64,000 nucleotides of DNA from Myxococcales bacterium (GTDB taxonomy: Bacteria > Myxococcota_A > Polyangia > Haliangiales > Haliangiaceae), in contig JADJJK010000034.1 in NCBI GenBank assembly GCA_016706545.1, forward strand, positions 25,923 to 89,922, written 5' to 3'. Positions 24,922 to 34,036 of the stretch are shown piece by piece (the stretch's first letter is position 1; each line of letters starts with the position of its first letter). The notes under the pieces were generated by a model. It was not told the DNA's origin. It did not search any database and was given only the letters and a program-made list of their open reading frames with translations. The translations under genes and the position numbers were made by a program.

Positions 24922-26511
24922 TCACGCCATGGCGATGCGCACGCGCTGGCGCTTCTTGCGAGCCGTGTTGACCAGGGCGCGCGGCGCCGTCTTCCAGTGC
25001 GGGCGACGGCCAACGTTGAGCAAGAGCCCGACGAGGAACATGGTCACGATCAACGACGTACCGCCATGGCTCACCAGCGGCAGGGTGATGCCCTTGTTGG
25101 GGATGACGCCAAACACCACCCCCAGGTTGAACAGCGCCTGCGCGCCCAGCAGGAACGTGATGCCGAACGCCAGGTAGCTGCCAAACGCATCTCGGGCGCC
25201 GATGGCTGCGCGCAGCCCGCGCCACAGCAAGGTGCCAAACAGCAGCAACAGGAGCGCCACCCCGATGAACCCCAGCTCCTCGCCGATGGGCGCCGCGATG
25301 AAGTCGTTGTGCGCCTCCGGCAGATAGCCGAGGGTCTGGTTGCCGCGCCCGAGCCCGACCCCGGAGAAGCCGCCGGAGCCGATGGCCAGCCGCGCTTGCA
25401 GGAACTGATACGCCTCGGTGTGCGCGTAGGCTTCGGGGTTGAAGTACGCCAGCACGCGCTGCATGCGCCACGGCGTCCCCACCACCAGGTGATACGCGAT
25501 GGGCGCGGTCGCCAGGACGGCCAGCAGCAGGTACGAGATGCGCGCGCCGGCCACGAACAGCATGGCCAGGGTGGTGGCGCCCAGCACCACGGACGAGCCC
25601 AGATCTGGCTGCTTGAGCAGGAGCAACATCATCGCGCCGCACACCACCAGGTGCGGCACGAAGCCGACGGTGAAGGTCTTCACCCGGTCCGCCTTGCGCG
25701 CCAGGCTCTGCGCGACGTAGGTGATGAGCGCCAGCTTGGCCAGCTCCACGGGTTGAAAGGTCAAGGAGCCCACGCCGATCCAGCGGTGCGCGCCGTTGCG
25801 CGCGCCAAAGAGCAACGCCGCAAACAGCAGCACCAGCGAGGCGACCAGCAGCGGATAGGTGACGCCGCGCAGCCGCCGATAGTCCATGCGCGCCGCCTGC
25901 CACATCGCCACCCCGCCGATGGTGAGGTACATGAGCTGCCGCAGCAGGAACGAGCCGCCGACGCCGCGCGCCGAGACGCTGCCCGCGGTGGCGGAGTAGA
26001 TGAGGGTGGTGCCGATGGACAAGAGCCCCAGCACCGCCAGCAAGAGCACCAGATCCACGCCGCGCTCCGGCAGCTCGACCGCTGGCGCCTGACCGGCCAC
26101 CAGCGGCGCGTTGCCAAGGCCACTGGCCGGCCGCGTCGTCGCCACGTCGCGCCGCCGCCCGACCACCGCCGCGGCGAGCCCCGCCAGCCGCGGCGCCAGG
26201 TGCGCTCGCAGCCGTCCGCGCGCGCGCGCCCACGACGCGCCCGCCCAGGCCGGCCAGCGCAAGCGCGCCCGCAGCCCAGCGGACACCACAGGCCAGCGCG
26301 CCCAGAGCCGCCCCCACGCTGGCGCGCCAAGCTGCGCCACCTGCCCCAGCACCGAGCGCCCCTTGGCCCGCGATCCGCGACCGCGCACCGAGGCCACCGG
26401 GGCGACCTCACGCCGCCGCTGCTCGACGAGCCACGACTTGTCCGAGGGCACACGACGCACCCTCTGCGTGCGCCTGCCCCCGGCGATCTTGCGAAGCCAG
26501 CCCAAAGACAC
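24922..26511 (-). CDS. ftsW: Peptidoglycan glycosyltransferase FtsW
   Basis: 529 residues. A SEDS-family polytopic membrane protein that polymerises lipid II at the division septum with a class B PBP. The membrane core starts near residue 150 (ERGVDLVLLLAVLGLLSIG) and has the hallmark segments GAHRWIGVGSLTFQPVELAK, KQPDLGSS (with the catalytic Asp), GLGRGNQTLGYLPEAHNDF, PIGEELGFIG and PLVSHGGTS. The first roughly 145 residues are an unusual Arg/Ala/Trp-rich, positively charged cytoplasmic extension that the family normally lacks; the start codon might therefore be further downstream, although the frame is open and the extension starts with a plausible ATG. It lies 82 bp downstream of the RND pump gene and 10 bp upstream of murG. 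Confidence 0.95.
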   Translation of the reverse strand: MSLGWLRKIAGGRRTQRVRRVPSDKSWLVEQRRREVAPVASVRGRGSRAKGRSVLGQVAQLGAPAWGRLWARWPVVSAGLRARLRWPAWAGASWARARGRLRAHLAPRLAGLAAAVVGRRRDVATTRPASGLGNAPLVAGQAPAVELPERGVDLVLLLAVLGLLSIGTTLIYSATAGSVSARGVGGSFLLRQLMYLTIGGVAMWQAARMDYRRLRGVTYPLLVASLVLLFAALLFGARNGAHRWIGVGSLTFQPVELAKLALITYVAQSLARKADRVKTFTVGFVPHLVVCGAMMLLLLKQPDLGSSVVLGATTLAMLFVAGARISYLLLAVLATAPIAYHLVVGTPWRMQRVLAYFNPEAYAHTEAYQFLQARLAIGSGGFSGVGLGRGNQTLGYLPEAHNDFIAAPIGEELGFIGVALLLLLFGTLLWRGLRAAIGARDAFGSYLAFGITFLLGAQALFNLGVVFGVIPNKGITLPLVSHGGTSLIVTMFLVGLLLNVGRRPHWKTAPRALVNTARKKRQRVRIAMA

Positions 26512-26593
26512 GGCGCCATCCTCGGACGCCCGCCGGCTGTGCGCCAGTTTTTGCTACACGGCGCCCTTGGGAGCTCCGCCTCGACCGGCTGGG

Positions 26594-29500
26594 TCAGGTG
26601 CGCCTGGCGCGCAGCCGCCCCGCGAAGCGGGTGTAGAGCGCGGGAATGACGACCATGTTCAGCGTGGTCGAGGTGAGCAGGCCGCCGAGGATCACGGTGC
26701 CCATCGGCGCTTGTAGCTCGTTTCCGGGCTCAGCGCCCGCGAGGACGAGGGGAACCAGGGCGAGGCCCGCGCAGAGCGCGGTCATGAGCACAGGCGAGAG
26801 CCGCTCCAGGGAGCCGCGAAAGACCGCGTCCTCGAAGGACGCTCCCTCGACGGTGCGGAGGTGCTCGTAGTGAGAGATCATCATGATCCCGTTGCGGGTC
26901 GCGATGCCGAACAGGGTGATGAACCCGACCAGCGAGGCGACGCTGAGGATCCCGCCGCTGGCGAAGACAGCGAGCAACCCACCGATCAGGGCCAGCGGGA
27001 GGTTGATCATGACGAGCAAGGCGTTGCGCACGGAGCGGAACGACAGAAACAGGACGAACAGGATGCCGATGACGACGGCCCCGCCGAGCAAGAACAGGGT
27101 TCGGCTGGCGGCCTGCTCGCTCTCGAACTGCCCGCCGTACTCGACGTAGTAGCCAGCCGGGAGCTGGACCTCCTGCTCGATACGGGTGCGAATATCGCCG
27201 ATGATGCTGCGCAGGTCGCGCCCGCTGGTATTGGCGGAGACGACGATGCGGCGCTGCACGTTCTCACGAACGATCAAGTTTGGCCCCAGGTCGTCACGGA
27301 TCTGCGCGAGCATCTTGAGCGGCACCTGGACACCCGCTGGGGTGCCGATGATGGTGTTGCGGATGGACTCCAGGTCGGCGCGCTGATCGTCGCGGTAGCG
27401 GACCACCAGGTCATAGGTGCGCTGGTTCTCGAGGACACGGGTCACCTTGGTGCCGGCGTAGGCGGTCTCGATGATCTCGGCGAGCTGACCGGTGCGCAGC
27501 CCGTAGCGCGCGATGGCCGGACGATCGAAGACGATGGCGAGCTGGGGGACCTCCACCTGCTGCTCGATCGCGAGGTCGACGACGCCCTCGACCTCTTTCA
27601 TCGCGGCCTCGGCCTGGCTGGCGGCGACGCGCAGCGCCGCCAGATCATCGCCGAAGATCTTGATGGCGATGCTGGCGCGAGTCCCCGACAGCATGTGATC
27701 GATCCGGTGGGCGATCGGCCCGCCGATGGTGGTGACCATGCCCGGCACGGCGGTGAGCTTCCTTCGTAGCTCCTCGAGAAACTCCTCTTTGGCGCGGCTG
27801 GTCTCGCGCAGCCGGACGTCAATCTCTGCGGCATGGACGTCCTGCGCGTGCTCGTCGAGCTCCGCGCGCCCGGTGCGGCGCGCGGTGGAGACCACCTCCG
27901 GAAAGGTGAGCAGGATCTCCTCGACGCGACGCCCGAGCTTGTCGGATTGCGCGAGCGAAGTACCAGGGAGCGTGACGGCGCCAATCGTGAGGGCGCCCTC
28001 GTTGAACTCCGGCAGGAACGTCCGGCCGAGCAGGGGCGCCACCGCCAGCGCGCCTGCGAGCGCCAGGAGCATGCCGATGAGGACGACGGCTGGTCGGCGA
28101 ATGGCGCGCTCGAGGATCGGGCGGTACAGGCGCTTGAGCCAGCGGACCATGAACGGATCGACGTGTACGCTCCCTGCCTGGCTGGCGGACGTGCGCGCCA
28201 GCAGATAGGAGCACAACGCCGGCGTCAGCGTGAGCGCCACCACGAGCGACGCGAAGATCGCGACGAGGTAGGAGAACCCGAGCGGCACCAGCAGCCGACC
28301 TTCGACGCCGCCGAGGAAGAACAGCGGCAGGAACACCAGCATGACGATCAAGGTGGCGAAGACGATCGAGCCGCGCACCTCGCGCGAGGCCTCGAAGATC
28401 ACGTCGTCGACGGGCCGGCGCGTGTCTGCTGGCAGCGCCGCGTTCTCGCGCAGCCGGCGGACGACGTTCTCCACGTCGATGATGGCGTCATCGACGAGGG
28501 CGCCGATGGCGATGGTCAGGCCGCCCAGGGTCATGGTGTTGACCGTGACGCCAAGAACGTCCATCGCGATCACGGCGACCAGCACCGACACCGGCAGCGT
28601 GGCGAGCGAGATGGCGGTGGCGCGCGTGTTCCACAAGAACAAGAACAAGATGATGGCGACGAGGATGGCCCCATCGCGCAGCGCGGTGGAGACGTTGCCG
28701 ATGGCGGTGGAGATAAAGTCGGACTGACGGGCCTTGTCGCGTTCGATCTCCATGCCCTCGGGCAAGGTCTTCTGGATGGCGAGCAGCTCCGCGTCGATCT
28801 GTTTGGTGAGCTCCAGGGTGTTGGCGCCCGGCTGCTTCTGGATCCCGAGCACGACCGCGGGCCTGCCATCAGAGGAGCCCTCTCCCCGCTTGATCGCCGC
28901 GCCCACCATCACCTCGCCGAGCTGGCCGATGAGGATGGGCACGCCGTCCCGCTCGGCGACGACGGTCTGGGCGACGTCGTCGGTGCTGGTGATGCGGCCG
29001 ATGCCGCGGATCATCTGCTCTGCGCCGCCGCGCTCATAGAATCCACCGGTGGAGTTGCCGTTGGATTCGCGGAGAGCGTCGGCGACCTGCTCCAGGGTGA
29101 CGTCGAAGGCGCGCAGGCGCTCGGGATCAACCTTGACCTGATACTGACGAACCTCTCCGCCGATCGGGACGACCTGGGCGACGCCGGGGATGGCCAGCAA
29201 GCGGCGACGCACCGTCCAGTCGGCGACCTCGCGCAGCTCCATGGGACCTTGGCGCTCGCCCTTGATGGCGATGAACAAGATCTCGCCCATGATCGACGAG
29301 ATGGGCGCCAGGACCGGACGAGCGATGTCTGGGGGCAGCTCGCCGCCGATGGTCTGGAGCTTCTCGTTGACGATCTGCCGCGCGATGTACTTGTCGGTCC
29401 CCCACTCGAACTCGACCCAGACGATGGAGATGCCGATGGCGGAGGCAGAGCGTACGCGGCGCACTCCCGTGGAGCCGTTGACCGCGGTCTCGATGGGGAA

Positions 29501-29704
29501 GGTGACGAGGGTCTCGACCTCCTGAGGCGCGAGGCCGTGAGCCTCCGTGACGATCGTGACGGTGGGCGCCGTGAGGTCGGGGAAGACATCCACCGGCATC
29601 CGGAAGGCGGTGACGGCCCCGTAGACGACAAGGGTGAGGGCCGCCAGGACCACGATCAGGCGGTTCTTGATCGACCAGGCGATTGCGCGATCCATGCTGT
29701 TCAT
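26594..29704 (-). CDS. Heavy-metal efflux RND pump (CzcA/CusA family)
   Basis: 1036 residues. The inner-membrane proton antiporter of a tripartite metal-efflux complex. The start is the ATG at 29704 (MNSMDRAIAWSIKNRLIVVL), seven bases after the adaptor stop; an upstream in-frame start would overlap the adaptor gene. Two RND halves are visible, each with a large periplasmic loop. The transmembrane helix 4 signature is GALVDDAIIDVENVVRR, which carries the acidic proton-relay residues of the heavy-metal RND group but differs from the CzcA (VDGAVIMVEN) and CusA (VDAAIVMIEN) forms, so the metal is uncertain. It is the last gene of the metal island, and ftsW follows. Confidence 0.93.
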   Translation of the reverse strand: MNSMDRAIAWSIKNRLIVVLAALTLVVYGAVTAFRMPVDVFPDLTAPTVTIVTEAHGLAPQEVETLVTFPIETAVNGSTGVRRVRSASAIGISIVWVEFEWGTDKYIARQIVNEKLQTIGGELPPDIARPVLAPISSIMGEILFIAIKGERQGPMELREVADWTVRRRLLAIPGVAQVVPIGGEVRQYQVKVDPERLRAFDVTLEQVADALRESNGNSTGGFYERGGAEQMIRGIGRITSTDDVAQTVVAERDGVPILIGQLGEVMVGAAIKRGEGSSDGRPAVVLGIQKQPGANTLELTKQIDAELLAIQKTLPEGMEIERDKARQSDFISTAIGNVSTALRDGAILVAIILFLFLWNTRATAISLATLPVSVLVAVIAMDVLGVTVNTMTLGGLTIAIGALVDDAIIDVENVVRRLRENAALPADTRRPVDDVIFEASREVRGSIVFATLIVMLVFLPLFFLGGVEGRLLVPLGFSYLVAIFASLVVALTLTPALCSYLLARTSASQAGSVHVDPFMVRWLKRLYRPILERAIRRPAVVLIGMLLALAGALAVAPLLGRTFLPEFNEGALTIGAVTLPGTSLAQSDKLGRRVEEILLTFPEVVSTARRTGRAELDEHAQDVHAAEIDVRLRETSRAKEEFLEELRRKLTAVPGMVTTIGGPIAHRIDHMLSGTRASIAIKIFGDDLAALRVAASQAEAAMKEVEGVVDLAIEQQVEVPQLAIVFDRPAIARYGLRTGQLAEIIETAYAGTKVTRVLENQRTYDLVVRYRDDQRADLESIRNTIIGTPAGVQVPLKMLAQIRDDLGPNLIVRENVQRRIVVSANTSGRDLRSIIGDIRTRIEQEVQLPAGYYVEYGGQFESEQAASRTLFLLGGAVVIGILFVLFLSFRSVRNALLVMINLPLALIGGLLAVFASGGILSVASLVGFITLFGIATRNGIMMISHYEHLRTVEGASFEDAVFRGSLERLSPVLMTALCAGLALVPLVLAGAEPGNELQAPMGTVILGGLLTSTTLNMVVIPALYTRFAGRLRARRT

Positions 29705-29711
29705 GGCGGCC

Positions 29712-31295
29712 TCAGTGGACGTGACCGTGTGCGGGGACGGCTCCGGACGCGGAGGCGAGCCGGATCTCGTAGGCCCCCTTGGTGACGACGCGCTCGCCGC
29801 GCTCGACGCCCTCGAGGACCTCCACCCATCCATTGGACCGAACGCCAAGGCGCAGCGGCCGGCGTTCGAAGGCCTCGCCCTCGACCATCACGAACGCGAC
29901 AGCCTTGCCGGCGTCTTCCACCAGCGCGGCTTCCGGAATCGCCAGGGCCGATTTCGGCGCGCCGGTGGCGATGGAGACCTTGGTGAAGTTGCCGATGCGC
30001 AAGCGTCCCTCCTTGTTGTCGAGCTCGAAGATCACCGGCGCAGTGCGGGTGCGCGGATTGATGACGTGGCCGATGGTGACCAACTTGGAGGTCTTCTCGT
30101 CGACGACGAAGGGCTGTTCGTACCCCTCGATGGTGAACCAAGCGGCACGCGCACCTTGGACGCGGGGCAGATCTGGCTCGAACACCTGCGCGACGAGCCA
30201 CACTCGCTCGAGCCCGATCACCTCGAAGAGCAGCGCTCCCTCCTCGATGTTCTCGCCGGTGACCGCGTGGATGGCGACGAGGGTGCCCGCCACGGGCGAG
30301 CGGAGCTGGAACCGTCGACCGGCGGCACCACCGCTCGAGTTGGCGTTGTACTGGGCGAGGCGGCCGGAGGCGCCGTCCAGGTGCGCCTCGGCGACCTGCA
30401 GACGCGCGCGAGCCTCGTCGACGAGCTTGGACGGCGCGGCCTGGGCAGCGACCAGCCGCTCGGCGCGCCCCAGCTCGGCGCGCGCCGCGGCGGCCTCGGC
30501 CTGGCGCGCGGCGACGTCCGCGGCCAAGGTGGCGCTGTCCGAAGCAGCGGAGGGGCGCGGCGCGATGGACGCGAGCACCGTCCCCTGCTTCACGAAGGTG
30601 CCGAGCAGCGGCGCGGGGCTCGCCAGCTCGACGCGACCGGCGACGGGAGCCGTCATGCGCGCTTCCTTGCCGGCCACCGGACGGATCTCGCCGCTCGCCC
30701 GCACGCCGTTCTGGAGATCTCGCTGCTCTGCCACCGCCAGCGAGAAGTCCGTCTTCCACTGTTGCTCCTTGAGATAGGTGATGCGGCCGGGAGCCTCCGC
30801 CTCTTCGCCCAGGGCCTTGCGTGCGGCGTCGGCGCTCGCGAACACCTGACACGGCCCAGCGGAGAAGGTCTCGGTGACCTGCGGGCTCTTCACGTCGACG
30901 AGCAGCTCGCAGGCGCCGACCTTCTGCGGAAGGAGCTTGGGGCGGAAGATGCCGGGGTTCGAGGGCGCGTCGGCGGTCGCGACGATGGTCGTGCCGTCGA
31001 CATACTTGAGGGTGACGCTGGCCATGCCCGCGGTGACCGCCTTGAAGCTCGGCAGCTCGGTGAGGTGCGCGGCGAAGCCCGTCTCCTGTCCGACGATGAG
31101 CGGCGAGTACTCCATGAACAGCTCGGTGCGCTGCGCCCAGATGGTGACGGACTGGCCAGGGAGCTCGGCCGCGGCAGCTCCGTGCGGATGCCCGTGGTCG
31201 CCTTCCTTGCCGCCTTCGCTCTTGCCGTGATCGTGTCCGTGGCACCCGGCAGCGAGCGACAAGGTGGTGAGGACGAAAACGCTCTTCAAGGTCAT
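29712..31295 (-). CDS. Periplasmic adaptor (membrane fusion) lipoprotein of the metal efflux system
   Basis: 527 residues from the ATG at 31295. A lipoprotein signal ends in LAAGC (Cys 18) and is followed directly by a His-rich stretch (His 19, 21, 23, 34, 36, 38), and the protein also ends in HGHVH. Both look like metal-loading segments of the CzcB/CusB type. Residues about 45-150 form an extra N-terminal domain, followed by the biotinyl-lipoyl-like hybrid (MTAPVAGRVELASPAPLLGT), an alpha-hairpin, a second lipoyl half (LRSPVAGTLVAIHAVTGENI), and a beta-barrel. The start overlaps the TolC-family stop by 4 bp (ATGA), so the two are translationally coupled. Confidence 0.92.
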   Translation of the reverse strand: MTLKSVFVLTTLSLAAGCHGHDHGKSEGGKEGDHGHPHGAAAAELPGQSVTIWAQRTELFMEYSPLIVGQETGFAAHLTELPSFKAVTAGMASVTLKYVDGTTIVATADAPSNPGIFRPKLLPQKVGACELLVDVKSPQVTETFSAGPCQVFASADAARKALGEEAEAPGRITYLKEQQWKTDFSLAVAEQRDLQNGVRASGEIRPVAGKEARMTAPVAGRVELASPAPLLGTFVKQGTVLASIAPRPSAASDSATLAADVAARQAEAAAARAELGRAERLVAAQAAPSKLVDEARARLQVAEAHLDGASGRLAQYNANSSGGAAGRRFQLRSPVAGTLVAIHAVTGENIEEGALLFEVIGLERVWLVAQVFEPDLPRVQGARAAWFTIEGYEQPFVVDEKTSKLVTIGHVINPRTRTAPVIFELDNKEGRLRIGNFTKVSIATGAPKSALAIPEAALVEDAGKAVAFVMVEGEAFERRPLRLGVRSNGWVEVLEGVERGERVVTKGAYEIRLASASGAVPAHGHVH

Positions 31296-32524
31296 GGACG
31301 TCTCCCGAGGACAAGCCAGAATTCGAGCTGAGCGAGGTGGGCGTCGCGCCGCAACTCCAGCGCGCGCAAGCGCAGGTCTCGCGCGGTGGCGTAGGCGTCG
31401 ACGAGCTCGACGATGTTGCCGCCGCCGTCTCGATACGCGGCCTCGGCGGAGCGCAGGAGCTGCGGCAGGCGAGGGAGCTGCTGTTGCTCGACCGCGCGCG
31501 CTCGCTCGACGGCACGGACCAGCGCGGCGTAGCGCACGCGCAGCGCGGCGGGGATGGTCCGGGCCAGGATCTGCTTCGTCGCCTCTGCGCGCTGGTGCTG
31601 GGCGCTCGCTCGTGCTCGCTCTGCTTGCCCGTGATCGAAGATCGGCAACGACAGCGAGACGCCGGCGAGGTAGCCCCAAGAGGAGTCATCGGCGCTGGCG
31701 TCCTGTCTCAGGATCCCGGCGCTGAGCGACAGCTCAGGGATCCAGGCGCGATCCGCCGCGCGCAGCAGCGCCTTGGCGCCTTCGCTCCTCGCGGCGGCGG
31801 CCCGCAGCTCGGGGCGGTGTTCGAGCGCCCCACCGAGCACGGCCTCGAGCGCGGTCGGGTCGGGTGGCACCGTGAGGGCGCCGGCCGCATCGATCCCCGC
31901 TGGCTGCCCGACCCACGTGCCCAGCTCCATGCGCGCGGCGTCAAGCGCGAGCAAGCCAGCGCGGAGCGAATCATCGTAGCTGGTCAGCTCCAGCTCGATC
32001 CGCTGCAGGTCGTAGCCGGAGGTGTCCCCCGCGGCCGCCCGCTTGCGTACGACATCGACGGCAGCGGCGAGCGCCGCGCGCTCGGCTTGCAGCAGCTCCG
32101 AACGCTCGCGCTCGTACTGCGCGACGCGAAACGACCGCAGCGCCGCGAGCGTGAGCGCGAAGCGTGAGGCGTCCGCCTCGGCGGACATCGCCGTCACCTC
32201 GTGGCTCGCCGCGGCGCGCCGCGCCGCTCGGCGACCGGAGATCTCGAGCGGCACCGTCAAGCGGAGGGCGTCCGACGCGAAGCCCTCGCCCGAGCGCACC
32301 GCCTCTCGCTCGTAGGCGAGGCTCGGCGCCGCAGCGATGCCGGCGGCCACGACCTCCGCGCGCGCCAGGTCGACCTCTGCGGCCGTGCGGGTGAGGCGAG
32401 GATCGGCGGCGAGCTTGGCGAGCAGGGACGACTCCTCCAGTCGTGCCTCCGCGGTGGCTGATACCGGCTGGGCATCGGCACCTCGGGCGAGGAGAACTAT
32501 CGCCGATAGTAAGACGGGGCGCAT
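31292..32524 (-). CDS. TolC-family outer membrane channel of the metal efflux system (CzcC-like)
   Basis: 410 residues. Signal peptide MRPVLLSAIVLLARGADAQ, then two TolC-type repeats of long Ala-rich helices with a beta-strand pair in each (PSLAYEREAV...LRLTVPLEISG; ELSLSAGILRQ...LAGVSLSLPIFDHGQ). It would form the outer-membrane exit duct for the adaptor and pump encoded next. It is the first structural gene of the efflux operon and starts 33 bp after the M56 sensor gene. A perfect dyad lies inside its signal-peptide codons at 32496-32510. Confidence 0.9.
   Translation of the reverse strand: MRPVLLSAIVLLARGADAQPVSATAEARLEESSLLAKLAADPRLTRTAAEVDLARAEVVAAGIAAAPSLAYEREAVRSGEGFASDALRLTVPLEISGRRAARRAAASHEVTAMSAEADASRFALTLAALRSFRVAQYERERSELLQAERAALAAAVDVVRKRAAAGDTSGYDLQRIELELTSYDDSLRAGLLALDAARMELGTWVGQPAGIDAAGALTVPPDPTALEAVLGGALEHRPELRAAAARSEGAKALLRAADRAWIPELSLSAGILRQDASADDSSWGYLAGVSLSLPIFDHGQAERARASAQHQRAEATKQILARTIPAALRVRYAALVRAVERARAVEQQQLPRLPQLLRSAEAAYRDGGGNIVELVDAYATARDLRLRALELRRDAHLAQLEFWLVLGRRP
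32496..32510. promoter_or_regulatory. Perfect dyad inside the TolC-gene start, candidate second repressor operator
   Basis: ACTATC-GCC-GATAGT is a perfect 15-bp inverted repeat 15-29 bp inside the coding sequence of the TolC-family gene. Against the dyad upstream of the BlaI/MecI gene (ACTATTGCCAATCGT in its core) it matches at 12 of 15 positions and shares the same centre. It would allow the repressor to act a second time on the structural genes. Confidence 0.6.
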
Positions 32525-32557
32525 GAGAGGGTCCTTTCTCCAGGCCTCAGCAGACGG

Positions 32558-33508
32558 TCAGCCGAGGAGCGTCTCGAGGACGTGGTGCAGAGGTTCCGCG
32601 AGCGCGAGCGCGAGCGCGATCAAGGATGCGGCGCCGAGCGCGGCGACGCGCCCCACGGTCCGCGCCTGGCGTTCCCCTCGCGGCGCGTGCGAGAGCAGCG
32701 AGGTGACTCGCTTGGCAAGAACCGCCCGGGTGGACGTCGAGAACCCGGCGAGGCCGACCGCGCGCACGTCGAAGGATGCCCTGGCCATGGAGACGAGCGC
32801 GCTGGCGACCACCTCTGGTGTCGAGCGCTCGGCGGCGTCGGCGTCGCGAAGGCGCTCGGTGGCGACATCCCACCGGTCGAGCACGACGCCGCGGGTGAAC
32901 GGCGCGGCGAAGACCAGCGCGGACTCCACGACGAGGCGATGCAGGAGATCTCGATGCGCGAGATGGCCGCGCTCGTGCGCGAGCATGGCCTCCCATTCGT
33001 CGTCCGGGAGCGCCGCGCGTGCCGCGGAGGAGACATAGATGCGAGGTCGCCATGGGCCGGCGACGAAGCAGAACGCTCGCGTGCTCTCCACCAACCGCCA
33101 CTCGCCCTGCTGCACCGAGGTACGCTGGAGCTGCGCGACCAGATGACCGCCGCGCTTGACGGTGCGCACCAAGCCGCCGCCTCGGGCTGCCGCGAGGACG
33201 GTGGCCATGGCGACAACGCCGACGACCCAGCCCCGGTCGAGCCAGTCGAGCCCATGGACCAGGCACAGGTGGGCGTGGTGGTCGTGGGCCGCGCAGTGAT
33301 CCTCGCCGAGGCGGGACTCTACGAGGAGGATCATCACGACCAGGCCCGCGAGGAGCGGCGGGAGCACCGCAGCCAGGAACGCCGCCCGCCGCGCGACCGC
33401 CGGGCCACGCGGGGCCAAGGCGACCGCCGCCGCGGTGAGCAGCAAGGAGACGAGCCAGGCGACCAGCCAGAACACCAAGCCAAAGCCCACGAGGCCAGCG
33501 GCGTTCAT
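32558..33508 (-). CDS. M56 (BlaR1/MecR1-type) membrane metalloprotease, putative metal sensor
   Basis: 316 residues, with no C-terminal penicillin-binding domain. Membrane helices lie near residues 8-30 and 43-63, 91-107 and near the C-terminus. The zinc protease motif HERGH is at 178-182 (LAHERGHLAHRD). Between the second and third helices, residues 71-85 contain His 71, Cys 72, His 75, 77, 78, 80, Cys 82 and His 85, a dense metal-ligand cluster in a short loop. By analogy with BlaR1, which cleaves or inactivates its BlaI repressor when the ligand is sensed, I infer that this loop senses the metal exported by the downstream pump. It overlaps the repressor gene by 4 bp (ATGA). Confidence 0.88.
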   Translation of the reverse strand: MNAAGLVGFGLVFWLVAWLVSLLLTAAAVALAPRGPAVARRAAFLAAVLPPLLAGLVVMILLVESRLGEDHCAAHDHHAHLCLVHGLDWLDRGWVVGVVAMATVLAAARGGGLVRTVKRGGHLVAQLQRTSVQQGEWRLVESTRAFCFVAGPWRPRIYVSSAARAALPDDEWEAMLAHERGHLAHRDLLHRLVVESALVFAAPFTRGVVLDRWDVATERLRDADAAERSTPEVVASALVSMARASFDVRAVGLAGFSTSTRAVLAKRVTSLLSHAPRGERQARTVGRVAALGAASLIALALALAEPLHHVLETLLG

Positions 33509-33894
33509 CGGTTCTTCCTGCGCGCCGCCACGAGCTGCTCTAGCTGCCGGAGATGGTCTTCGTTCTCCGCGGCGACGTTGACGAAGGCGGCGAGGACCGC
33601 GCTGGCGCCCTGCTGCAAGAGCGGCCCGACCGCGGCCTCGACGACGCGCTGCTGATAGGTCTGGCGATCGAGCGCGGGGCGGTAGACGAAGGCGAGCCCG
33701 ACCTTCTCGCGAAGGAGCAGCTCCTTCTTGTACAGCCGATCCAAGGTCGTCATCACCGTGGTGTAGGCGAGCTTGCCGTCGGCGACGCGAGCCTGGACGT
33801 CGCGCACGGCCAGCGGCGCGCGTTCCCAGAGCAGCTCCATCACGCCCAGCTCGAGTTCGCCGAGCACGCGCGAAGCGTCATCGAAAGAGCGCAT
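33505..33894 (-). CDS. BlaI/MecI/CopY-family repressor
   Basis: 129 residues, the usual size. The winged helix-turn-helix is typical: LGELELGVMELLWERAPLAV, RDVQARVADGKLAYTTVMTTLDRLYKKELL, then the dimerisation helices (DRQTYQQRVVEAAVGPLLQQ). It is the first gene of the metal-resistance operon. A dyad of the right kind is centred about 31 bp upstream of its start, so it is likely autoregulated and is inactivated by the protease encoded next. Confidence 0.93.
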   Translation of the reverse strand: MRSFDDASRVLGELELGVMELLWERAPLAVRDVQARVADGKLAYTTVMTTLDRLYKKELLLREKVGLAFVYRPALDRQTYQQRVVEAAVGPLLQQGASAVLAAFVNVAAENEDHLRQLEQLVAARRKNR

Positions 33895-33915
33895 GCCCTC
33901 TTCTAGCGGGGCCCT

Positions 33916-33934
33916 CTACGATTGGCAATAGTAG
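33916..33934. promoter_or_regulatory. Operator dyad upstream of the BlaI/MecI-family repressor gene
   Basis: CTACGATTG-G-CAATAGTAG: two 9-bp half-sites matching at 8 of 9 positions, 22 bp upstream of the repressor start. CTA/TAG-type half-sites with an ATTG-CAAT centre resemble operators of the BlaI/MecI family. A related dyad lies at 32496-32510. Confidence 0.75.
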
Positions 33935-34036
33935 AACGCGAGGACGTGGCCGCCGCGGGGTTCGTGGCGACGAGGTCACCCATCTCGCTTGGTGTCTTGC
34001 TTGCCAGGGCCGCCGCTTCCGCAGCGCCGCGCGGCG

